Numbered from the stretch's first letter, positions 8,620 to 19,057 are shown. The stretch is DNA of 64,000 nucleotides from Emergencia timonensis (GCF_900086585.1 NZ_FLKM01000008.1:1375652-1439651); one strand, 5' to 3'. The notes: a model not told the origin generated them from the letters alone. A program made the numbers and translations.

Positions 8620-10128
8620 ATGGCCCACTATTTTAATGAACCATCAAGAACTTTCAACGAGTATCTGCTTGTACCAGGCTATTCATCAAAAGACTGCAGA
8701 ATTGAGAATGTCAGCCTGAAAACCCCTATTGTAAAATATAAGAAGGGTGAAGAACCCAAGATTACAGCGAATATTCCACTGGTTTCAGCAGTGATGCAGG
8801 CCGTATCAGACGATAAGATGGCGGTAGCACTTGCAAAGGAAGGTGGAATTTCTTTTATATTCGGTTCACAGAGCGTGGAAAACCAGGTAGAAATGGTGAA
8901 ACGCGTAAAGTCCTACAAGGCTGGATTTGTTAAGAGCGACACCAACCTGAGACCGGATCAGACTTTGACAGATGTACTGGAACTGAAAGCCAGGACAGGC
9001 CATTCCACCATTGCGGTAACAGAGGATGGAACAGCAGAAGGCAGAATTCTCGGTCTGGTAACCAGCAGGGACTATCGTGTCAGCAGAATGGATCCGGACA
9101 CGAAGATCAGCGAATTCATGACGCCTTTTGAGAAACTGATTTATGCAAAGGAAGGCTGCTCGCTGAGCGAAGCCAACGACATTCTTTGGGACAATAAGCT
9201 TAATGCAGTCCCTGTCATCGACGACAACCAGAGACTGACCCATTTCGTGTTTAGAAAAGACTACGACAACCACAAATCAAATCCTAACGAACTTCTCGAT
9301 TCTCACAAGAGATATGTGGTAGGAGCAGGTGTCAATACCCGCGATTACGAAGAGAGAATTCCGGCTCTTGTTGAGGCAGGCGCTGACGTGCTCTGCATTG
9401 ACTCTTCCGAAGGATATTCCGAGTGGCAGCTGGACACAATTAAATGGGTGAGAGAAAGATACGGCGACACCGTCAAAATCGGCGCAGGCAACGTGGTAGA
9501 TAAGGATGGATTCAACTTCCTGGCAGAAGCGGGCGCAGACTTTGTCAAAATCGGTATCGGCGGCGGTTCCATCTGCATCACGAGAGAGCAGAAGGGTATC
9601 GGCCGCGGCCAAGCTTCTGCAGTAATTGAAGTGGCAGAAGCGAGAGACGAATATTTCAAGAAAACAGGCGTTTACGTGCCAATCTGCTCAGACGGCGGCA
9701 TCGTTTACGATTACCATATGACCTTGGCTCTGGCTATGGGAGCAGATTTTATCATGCTGGGCAGATATTTCGCCAGGTTCGATGAATCTCCTACGAACAA
9801 GTTGAACATCAACGGAAACTATGTCAAAGAATATTGGGGTGAAGGCTCCAACCGTGCCCGTAACTGGCAGAGATACGACCTGGGCGGCGACGCTAAGATG
9901 AAGTTTGAAGAGGGCGTGGACTCCTATGTTCCGTATGCCGGTTCACTTCACGATAACGTAAATCTTTCATTGAACAAAGTAAAAGCAACCATGTGCAATT
10001 GCGGCGTTGTGAGCATTCAGGAACTGCAGAGAGATGCCAAGTTGACATTGGTATCTGCAACATCTATCGTAGAGGGCGGAGCTCATGATGTTATTCTGCG
10101 TGACAGCAGCCAGAACGCAATCAGATAG
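8620..10128 (+). CDS. guaB: inosine-5'-monophosphate dehydrogenase
   Basis: Oxidises IMP to XMP with NAD+, the committed step to GMP. The 502-aa protein starts at [10 protein letters not shown]; the ATG at 8620 has AGGAGAGGAG before it, and an earlier frame opening at 8581 lacks one. The barrel is interrupted by a CBS pair at about 105-215 ([22 protein letters not shown]). The catalytic Cys is near residue 319 in [12 protein letters not shown], followed by the phosphate-binding SDGGIVYDY loop and a mobile flap with [11 protein letters not shown]. All key elements look intact. guaA follows 155 bp downstream with its own leader. Confidence 0.97.
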   Translation: MAHYFNEPSRTFNEYLLVPGYSSKDCRIENVSLKTPIVKYKKGEEPKITANIPLVSAVMQAVSDDKMAVALAKEGGISFIFGSQSVENQVEMVKRVKSYKAGFVKSDTNLRPDQTLTDVLELKARTGHSTIAVTEDGTAEGRILGLVTSRDYRVSRMDPDTKISEFMTPFEKLIYAKEGCSLSEANDILWDNKLNAVPVIDDNQRLTHFVFRKDYDNHKSNPNELLDSHKRYVVGAGVNTRDYEERIPALVEAGADVLCIDSSEGYSEWQLDTIKWVRERYGDTVKIGAGNVVDKDGFNFLAEAGADFVKIGIGGGSICITREQKGIGRGQASAVIEVAEARDEYFKKTGVYVPICSDGGIVYDYHMTLALAMGADFIMLGRYFARFDESPTNKLNINGNYVKEYWGEGSNRARNWQRYDLGGDAKMKFEEGVDSYVPYAGSLHDNVNLSLNKVKATMCNCGVVSIQELQRDAKLTLVSATSIVEGGAHDVILRDSSQNAIR

Positions 10129-10160
10129 TACTCAAAATTGTCTTTAACGGTGTTGGCTTC

Positions 10161-10209
10161 AGCTGTGCACTCCTCACGTACCTACAAGTACGCTCCGGGG
10201 CGCACAGCT
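10161..10209. repeat. two-tier intergenic hairpin
   Basis: Between guaB and guaA, AGCTGTGC (10161-10168) pairs with GCACAGCT (10202-10209), and inside it CGTAC pairs with GTACG (10177-10192). It has no T-run, so it is not a plain terminator. It resembles dispersed intergenic hairpins of clostridia; only one copy was noticed in the window. Confidence 0.5.
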
Positions 10210-10283
10210 TTGCCGCTTTGTTACAAACAATTTGTGAGCATGATCTGCATATATTTAGAAGCTAATTTAACATAGGAGTGTGT

Positions 10284-11825
10284 ATGAACAAAGAACTGAT
10301 TATCGTTTTGGACTTCGGAGGTCAGTACAACCAGCTGATTGCTCGCCGCGTGCGTGAATCTGGTGTATACTGCGAAGTTCATCCTTATAAAATTTCTATA
10401 GAAGAGCTGAAAGAAAAGAATCCGAAGGGTATCATTTTAACTGGAGGACCAAACAGCGTTTACGGTGAAGACGGGTTAATTCCAGATGAAGGTCTTTGGG
10501 AATTGGGCATTCCAATTCTGGGTATTTGCTACGGTGCACAGCTGATGACCCATGCGCTGGGCGGTAAAGTGTCTTTGGCATCGAGCAAAGAGTATGGCAA
10601 AACAAAGATTTTGATCGACTCTAAAGAGAACCTGTTTAAAGACTTTGATGATACGACGATTATGTGGATGAGCCACAGCGACTATATTGAAAGACTGCCA
10701 GAGGGCTTCTGCGTCACTGCCCATACAGCGGCTTGTCCGATTGCGGCCATGGAAAATGCGAGCAAGAAGATGTACGGTGTGCAGTTCCATCCTGAGGTGA
10801 TGCACTCGGTCAAAGGCAAGGAGCTGCTGGCTAATTTCGTTTACGGTCCGTGCGGATGCAAGGGCGACTGGAAGATGGATTCCTTTGTGGAAGCGACCAT
10901 TAGCGAGATCCGAGAAAAAGTCGGCGATGGCAAAGTGCTGTGTGCTTTGTCCGGCGGCGTAGATTCTTCTGTTGCGGCGGTGCTTCTGTCAAAGGCCGTT
11001 GGCAAACAATTGACCTGCGTATTCGTGGATCACGGCCTGTTGCGCAAAGACGAGGGCGACGAGGTAGAAGAGGTGTTCGGACCTGCCGGTTCCTATGACC
11101 TGAACTTCATCCGTGTCAACGCCCAGCAGCGCTTTTACCATAAGCTGGCCGGAGTGACAGAACCGGAGGCAAAGAGGAAAATTATCGGTGAGGAGTTTAT
11201 TCGGGTCTTTGAAGAGGAAGCTAAGAAGATTGGCGCCGTGGACTACCTGGTGCAGGGCACAATTTATCCGGACGTGATTGAGAGCGGCCTGGGCGAATCC
11301 TCTGTCATCAAGTCTCACCACAACGTGGGCGGACTTCCTGATTATGTAGATTTCAAGGAAATCATCGAACCGCTGCGCATGCTGTTTAAGGACGAAGTGC
11401 GTCAGGCTGGTCTGGAACTTGGAATTCCAGAGTATCTAGTGTTCCGGCAGCCATTCCCTGGTCCCGGTCTTGGAGTGCGTATTATCGGTGAAGTGACAGC
11501 AGAGAAGGTGAAAATCGTTCAGGATGCAGATGCAATCTACCGGGAAGAAATCGCTGCTGCCGGACTGGACAGAGAAATCAACCAGTACTTTGCAGCGCTG
11601 ACCAACATGCAGTCTGTTGGTGTCATGGGGGACTTCAGAACCTATGACTATGCTGTAGCGCTGAGGGCAGTGACGACTTCCGATTTTATGACCGCAGAAG
11701 CAGCAAAGCTTCCGTGGGAGGTGCTGGAGAAAATCGCCAGCAGAATCGGCAACGAAGTGGATCACGTCAACAGAGTGTTCTATGACTTGACCGGAAAACC
11801 GCCGGGAACCATAGAGTTTGAATAG
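10284..11825 (+). CDS. guaA: GMP synthase (glutamine-hydrolysing)
   Basis: Converts XMP to GMP using ATP and glutamine. The 513-aa protein has the class I amidotransferase domain first: [10 protein letters not shown], nucleophile Cys near residue 82 in GICYGAQLM, and the His-Pro-Glu of GVQFHPEV. The ATP pyrophosphatase P-loop follows ([14 protein letters not shown], about 220-233), then the GMPS C-terminal dimerisation domain ending KPPGTIEFE. The ATG at 10284 is chosen: ATAGGAG lies five bases before it, while an upstream GTG at 10278 overlaps that site. Nothing is missing. Confidence 0.98.
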   Translation: MNKELIIVLDFGGQYNQLIARRVRESGVYCEVHPYKISIEELKEKNPKGIILTGGPNSVYGEDGLIPDEGLWELGIPILGICYGAQLMTHALGGKVSLASSKEYGKTKILIDSKENLFKDFDDTTIMWMSHSDYIERLPEGFCVTAHTAACPIAAMENASKKMYGVQFHPEVMHSVKGKELLANFVYGPCGCKGDWKMDSFVEATISEIREKVGDGKVLCALSGGVDSSVAAVLLSKAVGKQLTCVFVDHGLLRKDEGDEVEEVFGPAGSYDLNFIRVNAQQRFYHKLAGVTEPEAKRKIIGEEFIRVFEEEAKKIGAVDYLVQGTIYPDVIESGLGESSVIKSHHNVGGLPDYVDFKEIIEPLRMLFKDEVRQAGLELGIPEYLVFRQPFPGPGLGVRIIGEVTAEKVKIVQDADAIYREEIAAAGLDREINQYFAALTNMQSVGVMGDFRTYDYAVALRAVTTSDFMTAEAAKLPWEVLEKIASRIGNEVDHVNRVFYDLTGKPPGTIEFE

Positions 11826-11841
11826 ATAAAATAATAAAGTG

Positions 11842-11888
11842 AAAACCACAAACCCCTTGCTCTTTCAAGATGTTTGTGGTTTTGTTTT
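11842..11888 (+). terminator. guaA terminator
   Basis: AAAACCACAAAC pairs with GTTTGTGGTTTT, followed by GTTTT. It lies between convergent guaA and the AraC-type gene and is nearly symmetrical, so it may serve both. Confidence 0.8.
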
Positions 11889-11930
11889 AGTTGACGTTTC
11901 TTCTAAGACTATGGGATAAAAATGATAACT

Positions 11931-13793
11931 TCAAGAAACTGCAGCTTTATTTATCACGATAACATTTATTCCTGCTCCGGCGATGGAAACGCTGATATTG
12001 AGCTTATCTTCGATATTTTCGATGCTGACTTGGGTCTGCGGTTCGGTGTTCAACAGGTGAATCCACCCGTCTGGCAGGGGGAAACTCTCAGGAAACCCAA
12101 GCTGAGACATATGAGTGAAGATGGAATTGGCGTTGGACAAGGCATATTTAGCGATGACGTATTGTCCGGAGCTGACCGGAATGCTGAAATCTACATTGAG
12201 TTCGTCCATAAAGCCATTAATGACGTCGTTTGTTTCATACAGCCCTGCGCTTCGTGTGGACAGATGCTGGATATCTTCATTGTAATTTAAAACAATGATT
12301 GTATAGGAGTCTTCCTGCTCCAAATCGTTTTTTATCACATAATAATACTTTCCCCAATAAAGCAAAGTGCCCTTGATATTCTGAAGCAAGCGGTATGCAT
12401 AAAAAGCCGGCTTAGGAACCAGAGCCGAAGTCAGACAGCCGGGACAGCCCTTGAGGATTTTCAATGACGCTCCTTGATCGCGCAGCCGGCAATGGAGGTT
12501 ATTCTCTTTTGATGCAAAATAGGTTTGAAAGATCTGTATCGCAGCAGCGATTGAATCGTATCCCGAAGAAGAACTGCCGCAGCCGCTATTTTCAAAATAG
12601 GTTGAAACATCATACCCTGAGAATGTCAGTCTGTTGGAAATCAAAGCCGTAGTGGTTTCGCTGTCACCCTGGCGAACCGCGAGTACGACTTTTGAGGCAT
12701 TTAGTTCGTACAGCATGTTGAACAGCCTTTCGCCCATGACGCTGTAATCCTCGTGGGTGATTACAATTTCCAGTGAAGGGTGTATTTTCATAATCGAGTC
12801 AACCTCTGGAAGTACCTCGACATTCAGGTGGAGTCGGTTGATGACAGAGGAACTGTTTTCTTGGTCGCTGACAGCTGACAGGCATCGCCGTATGCAGCTG
12901 ACAGCTTGATTTTCAGACAAACCCTTAAACCTTGCAGGCCTTGTAGGGCTTAGAATGTGCGATGAGAACTGCTTTCGGTGCTCTTCAGGTGTATGTCCAA
13001 ACCACTTGATAAAAAACTTTTCGTAGTAGGATGTGGTAGAAAATCCTACATCTCTTGCCACGACACTTACTTTTCGGTCGGTCTGCAAAAGGAGTATTTC
13101 TGACATCTCAACCCTTGCAAAGCAGAGAAACTCTTGAAAACTGATGCCCATATAGTCTCGTATGAGATGTGAAAGATAGAATGTGCTCAGGTGTTCCATT
13201 TTGGCCAGGTCATTGAGAGTAATCCTGTCCGCATGGTTTTCATACACATAATTTATGATACGGCTGATGCGTTCAACGATAACAGGATTGTCGTTTTTAA
13301 AATGAATGACAACCTGGCCTTCAAAGGCGAACAAATTGAAATACTGGTTGAGGTATTTGATGACTTCAATCATTTGATAAATACAGGTTCTTTTATAATT
13401 AAAATTTCTTCTTGAATAGTCCAGCAAAATGTGCAGCAGCATTTTACGGAGCGTATCCAGCTTAGGGTGCTTATCATTATTCACATATGTCATGAAACAA
13501 GCCTTATTCAGAGTCGGAAAATACTGTGTAAAAAAGCGGTTGCTGACCTGTATGATTGCCACGACATTTTCTTTATCTGTGGCAGTCAGACCGTGAACTT
13601 CATGCCCATTGTTAGTAAAAATATCTCCTTCTTTCAAAAGATAGTTAGAACATACGTCTTTCGCACGAATTTCTCCTTTCAGAACATAGACGAACTCGAC
13701 ATCTTGATGATAATGAAAAGGATATTCTGTAACTTTTGCAATTCTTATGTTTATTGGAAAATCATCAAGATATGTAGTTTTTTCAAATAGCAA
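11931..13793 (-). CDS. AraC-family regulator with cupin N-terminus and degenerate GH39-like C-terminus
   Basis: About 620 aa. Residues 1-130 form a cupin sensor (FHYHQDVEFVYVLKGEI, LLKEGDIFTNNGHEVHG); about 180-280 hold two helix-turn-helix units typical of AraC (ITLNDLAKMEHLSTFYLSHL, VSVVARDVGFSTTSYYEKFF). The C-terminal 340 residues resemble the glycosyl-hydrolase-39-like tail seen in some clostridial AraC regulators, but catalytic acids are not evident, so this part is probably a ligand-binding relic. AAGGAGG on the minus strand is best spaced for the TTG at 13793; a GTG at 13802 overlaps it. Divergent from the glycyl radical enzyme operon, which it most likely controls. Confidence 0.82.
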   Translation of the reverse strand: MLFEKTTYLDDFPINIRIAKVTEYPFHYHQDVEFVYVLKGEIRAKDVCSNYLLKEGDIFTNNGHEVHGLTATDKENVVAIIQVSNRFFTQYFPTLNKACFMTYVNNDKHPKLDTLRKMLLHILLDYSRRNFNYKRTCIYQMIEVIKYLNQYFNLFAFEGQVVIHFKNDNPVIVERISRIINYVYENHADRITLNDLAKMEHLSTFYLSHLIRDYMGISFQEFLCFARVEMSEILLLQTDRKVSVVARDVGFSTTSYYEKFFIKWFGHTPEEHRKQFSSHILSPTRPARFKGLSENQAVSCIRRCLSAVSDQENSSSVINRLHLNVEVLPEVDSIMKIHPSLEIVITHEDYSVMGERLFNMLYELNASKVVLAVRQGDSETTTALISNRLTFSGYDVSTYFENSGCGSSSSGYDSIAAAIQIFQTYFASKENNLHCRLRDQGASLKILKGCPGCLTSALVPKPAFYAYRLLQNIKGTLLYWGKYYYVIKNDLEQEDSYTIIVLNYNEDIQHLSTRSAGLYETNDVINGFMDELNVDFSIPVSSGQYVIAKYALSNANSIFTHMSQLGFPESFPLPDGWIHLLNTEPQTQVSIENIEDKLNISVSIAGAGINVIVINKAAVS

Positions 13794-14109
13794 GTCAAAC
13801 ACCTCCTTAGAAATACATTATATACCAGACCAGAAAAGGGAGAAAAGCTTTTCCTCGTTTTTTTTAGCAAAGTAATCAAGGTTTACAGCAAACTAATATC
13901 GAGTGTTTTAGTGAAGCAGAATGTAACCGAAAAAAGCCTTTTGCTCGGTAAAGAACAGGATAATTCTGTGATTTCTTTGATTTAGACAGATATGTGGCCG
14001 TAAATTATGAGAATCTTCCAATCATTTTACGGCGCAGCATTGCGTTATTTATTTAAATTATAGCCTTTTCCTTGCAACAACACAATTGGAAATATCAGCA
14101 AGGCAATTC
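13794..14109. promoter_or_regulatory. divergent control region, AraC gene / glycyl radical operon
   Basis: No gene is present in this gap. On the minus strand a TATAAT (complement of 13817-13822) sits just before the AraC gene with a poor -35, as expected for a regulated promoter. An inverted repeat GCCGTAAA/TTTACGGC (13997-14004 and 14026-14033), about 80-110 bp before the operon promoter, is a candidate regulator site. Confidence 0.45.
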
Positions 14110-14138
14110 TTGTCTTCCAATCTAACATATTATATGAT
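14110..14138 (+). promoter_or_regulatory. promoter of the glycyl radical enzyme operon
   Basis: TTGTCT (14110-14115), 17 bp, TATGAT (14133-14138), 32 bp before the ATG at 14171. Confidence 0.65.
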
Positions 14139-14170
14139 GAAAGAAGTTGAAATAACGGAAGGAGTACAAT

Positions 14171-16549
14171 ATGTTAACACCGAGAGTGAAGCGAATGAAG
14201 GAAAAGTATTTTGATACCATTCCACAAATCACGGCAGAGAGACTGGTATTAGCAACTGAAGCATATCAGAAGTTTGCCGGCGATGCGGTCCCTATTTTTA
14301 GAGCCAAGGTCGTTGACTACATCATGGAGAACATGACCACACTGATTCTGGATGATGAGCTGATTGTAGGAACAGCAACCAATGCATATAGAGGCGCCAG
14401 CCTGCACCCGGAATTCCAGTCAAGTTCATGGTATATCAGTGATATTGATGAATTCGGAACAAGAAAAAAGGACCCGTATTATATTTCTCCGGAAGATAAG
14501 GTGACGATTCTGGAGACCCTAAAATACTGGGAAGGAAAGTCAATGGAAGACCTGTCACAGACAGCGATGCCTGCCAAAATTCGCGAGCTTGAAAAGGATG
14601 ACATCATTTGCGTAGGTCTTGAAAATGGTGTTTCAGGTGAAACGACATGTGACCACGAAAAGATTCTGACAATAGGGCTGAGGGGATACATCGAAGAGTG
14701 TCAGAGAAATATCGACAGCACGCTGCCGCAGACCATGGAAGAACAGGCTAAGGTGGATTTCTGGAAGGCATGCATCATTCAGTGCCAAGGACTGATTACT
14801 TATGCGCACAGAATGGCGGACGAAGCCGAAAGGAAAGCTTCTGCCTGCACCGATGAGAAAAGAAGACAGGAGCTTCTGACGATTGCAGAAAACTGCAGAA
14901 TCGTTCCGGAGCAGCCGCCGCAGACCTTCCAGCAAGCCCTGCAGGCAGTTTGGTTTGTACACGTTTATTTCTATATCGAAGTATGTACGACTGCATGTGG
15001 ATTCGGCAGATTTGACCAGTATATGTGGGAGTTTTATAAAAAGGACGTAATTGACGAGAAGAGCATCACACGGGAAGAGGCTCTGGAAATGCTGGAATGC
15101 CTCTACCTCAAAACCTGCGAAGTCTACGAAGTGAGAGACAGTTGGTACGCGACCGCATTTGCAGGATATCCGATGTGGCAGATTTTAGTCGTCGGCGGAC
15201 AGACACCAGACGGCAAAGATGCCTGCAACGATCTTTCATACCTTTGTTTAGAAGCGGCAGATGAGCTTCAGGTCAAACAGCCTGTCATGGCACTAAGAGT
15301 TTGGGAAGAAACGCCAGAGGATCTAATTCAGTTTGGCTGCAGAATGATTCAGGAGGGACAGGCAAATCCAGGTTTCTTCAATGACGACACTGCAATCAAG
15401 ATTTCTCTTGGCAAAGGAAGAGGAAGTACCATAGAAGAAGCAAGAGACTGGACGATTGTGGGCTGCATCCAGCCAGGACCTGGCGGCGGCGGAACAGACG
15501 GTTCGCCTGATGCCGGTTACGTGAACATGGGCAAGATGATTGAATTCGTTCTGCACAATGGCGTTGATCCCGCCACAGGCAAACTGGCGGGGCTTGAAAC
15601 CGGCGATCCTAGAGAGTTTAAGAATATAGAAGAATTTAAAGATGCGCTCAAGAAACAGATTCTGCATCATTACGATCTGATTAGAACAGGTTATAACCTG
15701 ATGCAGAGCATCCATATGAACAGATATCCTGTAATTTTCGCGTCCATGGTAACGAAGGGCTGCGTAGAAAGCGGAAAATCCGTGCAGCACGGTGGAGCAA
15801 AGTATTCGACTGCTGGTCTTTATGTCACTGGACCTGCAAATCTGGCTGACTCCATTGCAGCAGTGGAAAAGTGCGTATTCGAAGATAAGGATTTGACAAT
15901 GGATGAGCTGATTAAGGCCTGCGACTCCAACTTCGAAGGACAGGAAAGGCTTCGCCAGCTTCTGCTGAACAAGCCGGAGAAATATGGCAACAATCAGCAG
16001 CACGTCGACGGTATCTACAAGGAAATGATGGACTATATTGCAGATCACGTTCAGAAGTGGAACGACGCCAGAGGCGGTTATTATGCATTTGGCATCGATT
16101 CCCAGACGATGAACATTCCTCACGGTCAGGTAACGGGAGCACTTCCTGATGGGCGACTTGCAGGGGAACCCCTTTGCGATGCTTCCTCACCGATGATGGG
16201 CAGAGATATAAACGGTCCGACAGCGACAGTAAAATCCGTTGCCAGCATGGTAGACGAAGCATTACATGAGGGCGCTCTGTACAACCTGCGTTTTGATCCA
16301 AAGGGCGTCCAAGGAGAAAACGGCCTGAACATTATTGAAGGCGTGATCAAAACCTATTTTGAAGACGGAGGCCAGCATATACAGATCAACGTAGTCGATA
16401 ATGAAACTTTGAAGAAAGCCCAGGAAAAGCCGGAGAACTACAAAGGACTGATGGTTCGTGTAGCAGGCTATATGGCATACTTTACAGAACTTGATAAAAG
16501 CGCACAGGATGCGATTATCTACAGAACTGCGCACTTATCGCAGAATTAG
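14171..16549 (+). CDS. glycyl radical enzyme, PFL/dehydratase superfamily, unknown substrate
   Basis: A 792-aa catalytic subunit, the usual length for glycerol-dehydratase-like members. The C-terminal radical motif is intact: RVAGYMAYF with Gly near 766. The active-site thiyl loop is VGCIQPGPGGGG with Cys432. Most dehydratase and lyase members (glycerol dehydratase, choline TMA-lyase, hydroxyproline dehydratase) have C-x-E there, with Glu as base; here Gln434 takes its place. The N-terminal DDELIVG and the YWEGKS segment fit the family. AAGGAG precedes the ATG. It is followed by its activase and a carrier and is probably controlled by the divergent AraC protein. It is neither pyruvate formate-lyase (which has adjacent Cys-Cys) nor a clear match to a named subgroup. 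Confidence 0.92.
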   Translation: MLTPRVKRMKEKYFDTIPQITAERLVLATEAYQKFAGDAVPIFRAKVVDYIMENMTTLILDDELIVGTATNAYRGASLHPEFQSSSWYISDIDEFGTRKKDPYYISPEDKVTILETLKYWEGKSMEDLSQTAMPAKIRELEKDDIICVGLENGVSGETTCDHEKILTIGLRGYIEECQRNIDSTLPQTMEEQAKVDFWKACIIQCQGLITYAHRMADEAERKASACTDEKRRQELLTIAENCRIVPEQPPQTFQQALQAVWFVHVYFYIEVCTTACGFGRFDQYMWEFYKKDVIDEKSITREEALEMLECLYLKTCEVYEVRDSWYATAFAGYPMWQILVVGGQTPDGKDACNDLSYLCLEAADELQVKQPVMALRVWEETPEDLIQFGCRMIQEGQANPGFFNDDTAIKISLGKGRGSTIEEARDWTIVGCIQPGPGGGGTDGSPDAGYVNMGKMIEFVLHNGVDPATGKLAGLETGDPREFKNIEEFKDALKKQILHHYDLIRTGYNLMQSIHMNRYPVIFASMVTKGCVESGKSVQHGGAKYSTAGLYVTGPANLADSIAAVEKCVFEDKDLTMDELIKACDSNFEGQERLRQLLLNKPEKYGNNQQHVDGIYKEMMDYIADHVQKWNDARGGYYAFGIDSQTMNIPHGQVTGALPDGRLAGEPLCDASSPMMGRDINGPTATVKSVASMVDEALHEGALYNLRFDPKGVQGENGLNIIEGVIKTYFEDGGQHIQINVVDNETLKKAQEKPENYKGLMVRVAGYMAYFTELDKSAQDAIIYRTAHLSQN

Positions 16550-16570
16550 GATAGCGGGGAGGATGTTTTA

Positions 16571-17506
16571 ATGAAGAATGCCCCTGAAAGCGTTTTTGTG
16601 GGAAGCCTTCAGAAGTTCTCTGTAGAAGACGGGCCTGGAATCAGAACTACTGTCTTCATGAAAGGTTGTCCCCTCCGCTGTAAATGGTGCCACAATCCGG
16701 AACTGATTGACTCACAGCAGCAGCTGATTCAGTCACCAAACAATTGTATCGGATGCGGATACTGTGTCGAGATATGTCCGCAGGGGGCAGTGACCATGAG
16801 CCCGCAAGAGGGCGTTGTAATCGACAGGAACAAATGCGATGTGTGTCTTGTGTGTGCAGACGGGTGCTATGCAAAGGCTTTAAGACCTGTGGCAAAGTGG
16901 ATGACCATAGATGAAATACTCTGCGTAGCGGAGCAGGATAAAGGTTTTTATGATAACACAGGCGGCGGTATTACAGTCAGCGGAGGAGAAATCCTCCTGC
17001 ACGCCGAATTTGTAAGCAGGCTCATCGACGAAGCGGGCAGGCGAGGCATTAACGTGTGCATAGATACATGTGGTTTTGGAAATGCACAGGCGCTCATGGA
17101 GATGGCCCTTAAGGAAAACGTCACGGACATTCTTTACGATATGAAGTCCATTGACGAGGCCGTACACAGAACATACACCGGCGTCAGCAATCAGCTGATT
17201 CTTGATAACCTGAGAATGCTGGCGGCAGATGGGAGAACTGTGGATAAGCTGACCATGAGAATGCCCCTCATGAAAGGGGTAAATGACACTGACGACATCA
17301 TAACGCGCACAGGTGAATTTTACAGAGAAATAGGCGTAAGGCGAGTGAACCTGCTTCCATACCACAATCTTGGAATCAGTAAGAAAAGAAATGTGGGCGG
17401 CACGCAGGAAGAATTTGAACAGCCAACAGAAGAGCGTTTAACAGAAATAGAAATTTATTTTAAAAATGAAATAAATTTAAAGGTGGAAATTTTGGGTAGA
17501 GTATAA
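16571..17506 (+). CDS. glycyl radical enzyme activase (radical SAM)
   Basis: A 311-aa iron-sulfur protein that uses S-adenosylmethionine to place the radical on the glycine of the enzyme encoded 21 bp upstream. The radical SAM cluster motif is CPLRCKWC (C-x3-C-x2-C). An inserted pair of ferredoxin-like clusters follows (CIGCGYCVEICP, CDVCLVCADGC), typical of activases outside the PflA group. The SAM-binding GGE lies in VSGGEILLH. GGGGAGG precedes the ATG at 16571. The dual-cluster insert supports a non-pyruvate substrate for the partner. Confidence 0.95.
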   Translation: MKNAPESVFVGSLQKFSVEDGPGIRTTVFMKGCPLRCKWCHNPELIDSQQQLIQSPNNCIGCGYCVEICPQGAVTMSPQEGVVIDRNKCDVCLVCADGCYAKALRPVAKWMTIDEILCVAEQDKGFYDNTGGGITVSGGEILLHAEFVSRLIDEAGRRGINVCIDTCGFGNAQALMEMALKENVTDILYDMKSIDEAVHRTYTGVSNQLILDNLRMLAADGRTVDKLTMRMPLMKGVNDTDDIITRTGEFYREIGVRRVNLLPYHNLGISKKRNVGGTQEEFEQPTEERLTEIEIYFKNEINLKVEILGRV

Positions 17507-17544
17507 AAAATTATTTATTGCTAGTTTAATAGGAAGGAAACACT

Positions 17545-18957
17545 ATGGACGGAACTAATTTAGGAATCATCACCTTAATTCCAGCAATCAGCTTCTTAGT
17601 ATTCGCGCTGGTAACTAAGAAGTGTATTCTAAGTATCATGTTATCTGGTATACTTGGATACATATTTTACTACAAGGCAGCGTTTTTCATGCCAATGATG
17701 GATGCATTACAATCAGCAGCATGCGATGCAGACAACAACTATATCGTAATCATTTGTCTGTTATTTGGATGTTTCGTACAGCTGCTTAGACAGTCACAAG
17801 GCGCCGTAGCAGTAGGCAACTTGGCTAGAAAATATGTCAAGTCAGAAAAACAAGTACTATTTTTGACCTGGTTATGCGGTATTATCATCTTCATCGATGA
17901 CTATCTCAGCATTCTGGTTACTGCAAACTGTGTAATGACTCTTTCAGACGAACATAAAACGCCGAGAGAAATGCTCTGCTACATCATCAATACAACCTCG
18001 GCGCCAGTTTGCTTAATCATACCGATTTCCGCATGGGTCGTATTCTTCTCTGGCGTCTTTGAACAGCAGAAAGAAGCTGCAGTGGTTGGCGACAGTGCAA
18101 TGAGTATTTACTATCATATCATGCCATATTTCTTCTATCCATTCCTATGTGTCATCTTCGTACTCCTGGTGATTTGGGGAGTCGTGCCAAAGATGGGCGG
18201 TATTAAGAAAGCATATCAGAGAGTCGCAGAAACAGGACAGCTTTGGCCGGCATCGAGCAACATGCAGAACCAGGGCGACGAACTGGGTGAAGTCATGGGT
18301 GCGATTAGTGACGATAGTGCAAAAGAAGAAAAAGAAGTAACGCCGCATCTTTGGGCATTTGTTGTACCGATGGCGGTGGTCATCATCGTAACCTTGTGGT
18401 TAGATGATATTCTTTACGGTGTAAGCTGCGGCATCTTTGCCTGCTTCCTCCTGTTCGTTCCAACAAGAATGATGAGCCTGGGAAAATTCTGTGACGCCTG
18501 CTACAAAGGTCTTGAGGATATGTTGTTTATAGCAGTGGTACTGGTTACTTCATTATTCTACAGAGAGTCCATCGGTCTCATCGGGTTACCTGATTACCTG
18601 ATCGATGTTGCAGGCCCATATATGAGTGCAGAATGGCTTCCGGCAATTGCATTCATCCTCATCGGCTTGGTTTGCTTTGCAACGGGTAATATCTGGAGTG
18701 TACCGGCAGTATGTACCCCGATTATTCTGCCCCTAGCCGCTTCCAGTGGCGCCAGCATTCCGCTGACGCTGGGAGCAATTATTTCAGCGGCGTGCTTTGG
18801 CGCACAGGCCTGCTTCTATTCAGACGTAACGCTGCTGTCAGCTTCAGCTTGCCGAATCAATAACGTAGATTATGCAGTTGCACAACTGCCGTACATAGGA
18901 ATTGTTACAGCAGTCTCCTTTATCGGATATGTAATCGCTGGTTTCGTTATGGCCTAA
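17545..18957 (+). CDS. NhaC-family carrier
   Basis: A 470-aa integral membrane protein with about 11-12 hydrophobic spans, matching the NhaC / ion-transporter superfamily (FIDDYLSILVTANCVMTLSD, then ATGNIWSVPAVCTPIILPLA and the paired half ISAACFGAQACFYSDVTLLSAS). NhaC members exchange Na+ or H+ for another ion or a small organic solute. Located 38 bp after the activase, before the operon terminator, it likely imports the enzyme's substrate or exports its product; that is inference from position. AGGAAGGAAAC precedes the ATG. Confidence 0.85.
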   Translation: MDGTNLGIITLIPAISFLVFALVTKKCILSIMLSGILGYIFYYKAAFFMPMMDALQSAACDADNNYIVIICLLFGCFVQLLRQSQGAVAVGNLARKYVKSEKQVLFLTWLCGIIIFIDDYLSILVTANCVMTLSDEHKTPREMLCYIINTTSAPVCLIIPISAWVVFFSGVFEQQKEAAVVGDSAMSIYYHIMPYFFYPFLCVIFVLLVIWGVVPKMGGIKKAYQRVAETGQLWPASSNMQNQGDELGEVMGAISDDSAKEEKEVTPHLWAFVVPMAVVIIVTLWLDDILYGVSCGIFACFLLFVPTRMMSLGKFCDACYKGLEDMLFIAVVLVTSLFYRESIGLIGLPDYLIDVAGPYMSAEWLPAIAFILIGLVCFATGNIWSVPAVCTPIILPLAASSGASIPLTLGAIISAACFGAQACFYSDVTLLSASACRINNVDYAVAQLPYIGIVTAVSFIGYVIAGFVMA

Positions 18958-19000
18958 ATAGCCGCAGGAAATACTGCTGGTAATGATAAAAACTTTAATG

Positions 19001-19048
19001 GAAAGATTCCGGTCAATTGATTGCTCAATTGGCCGGAATCTTTCTTTC
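19001..19048. terminator. bidirectional terminator
   Basis: GAAAGATTCCGG pairs with CCGGAATCTTTC, with further pairing of CAATTGA/TCAATTG, followed by TTTCTC. It lies between the converging carrier and histidine kinase genes. Confidence 0.8.
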
Positions 19049-19057
19049 TCTTCCACC

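Noticed and set aside
14171..16549. Pyruvate formate-lyase or choline TMA-lyase assignment
   Set aside because: There is no Cys-Cys pair as in PFL and no C-x-E as in choline lyase; the loop is C-I-Q-P.
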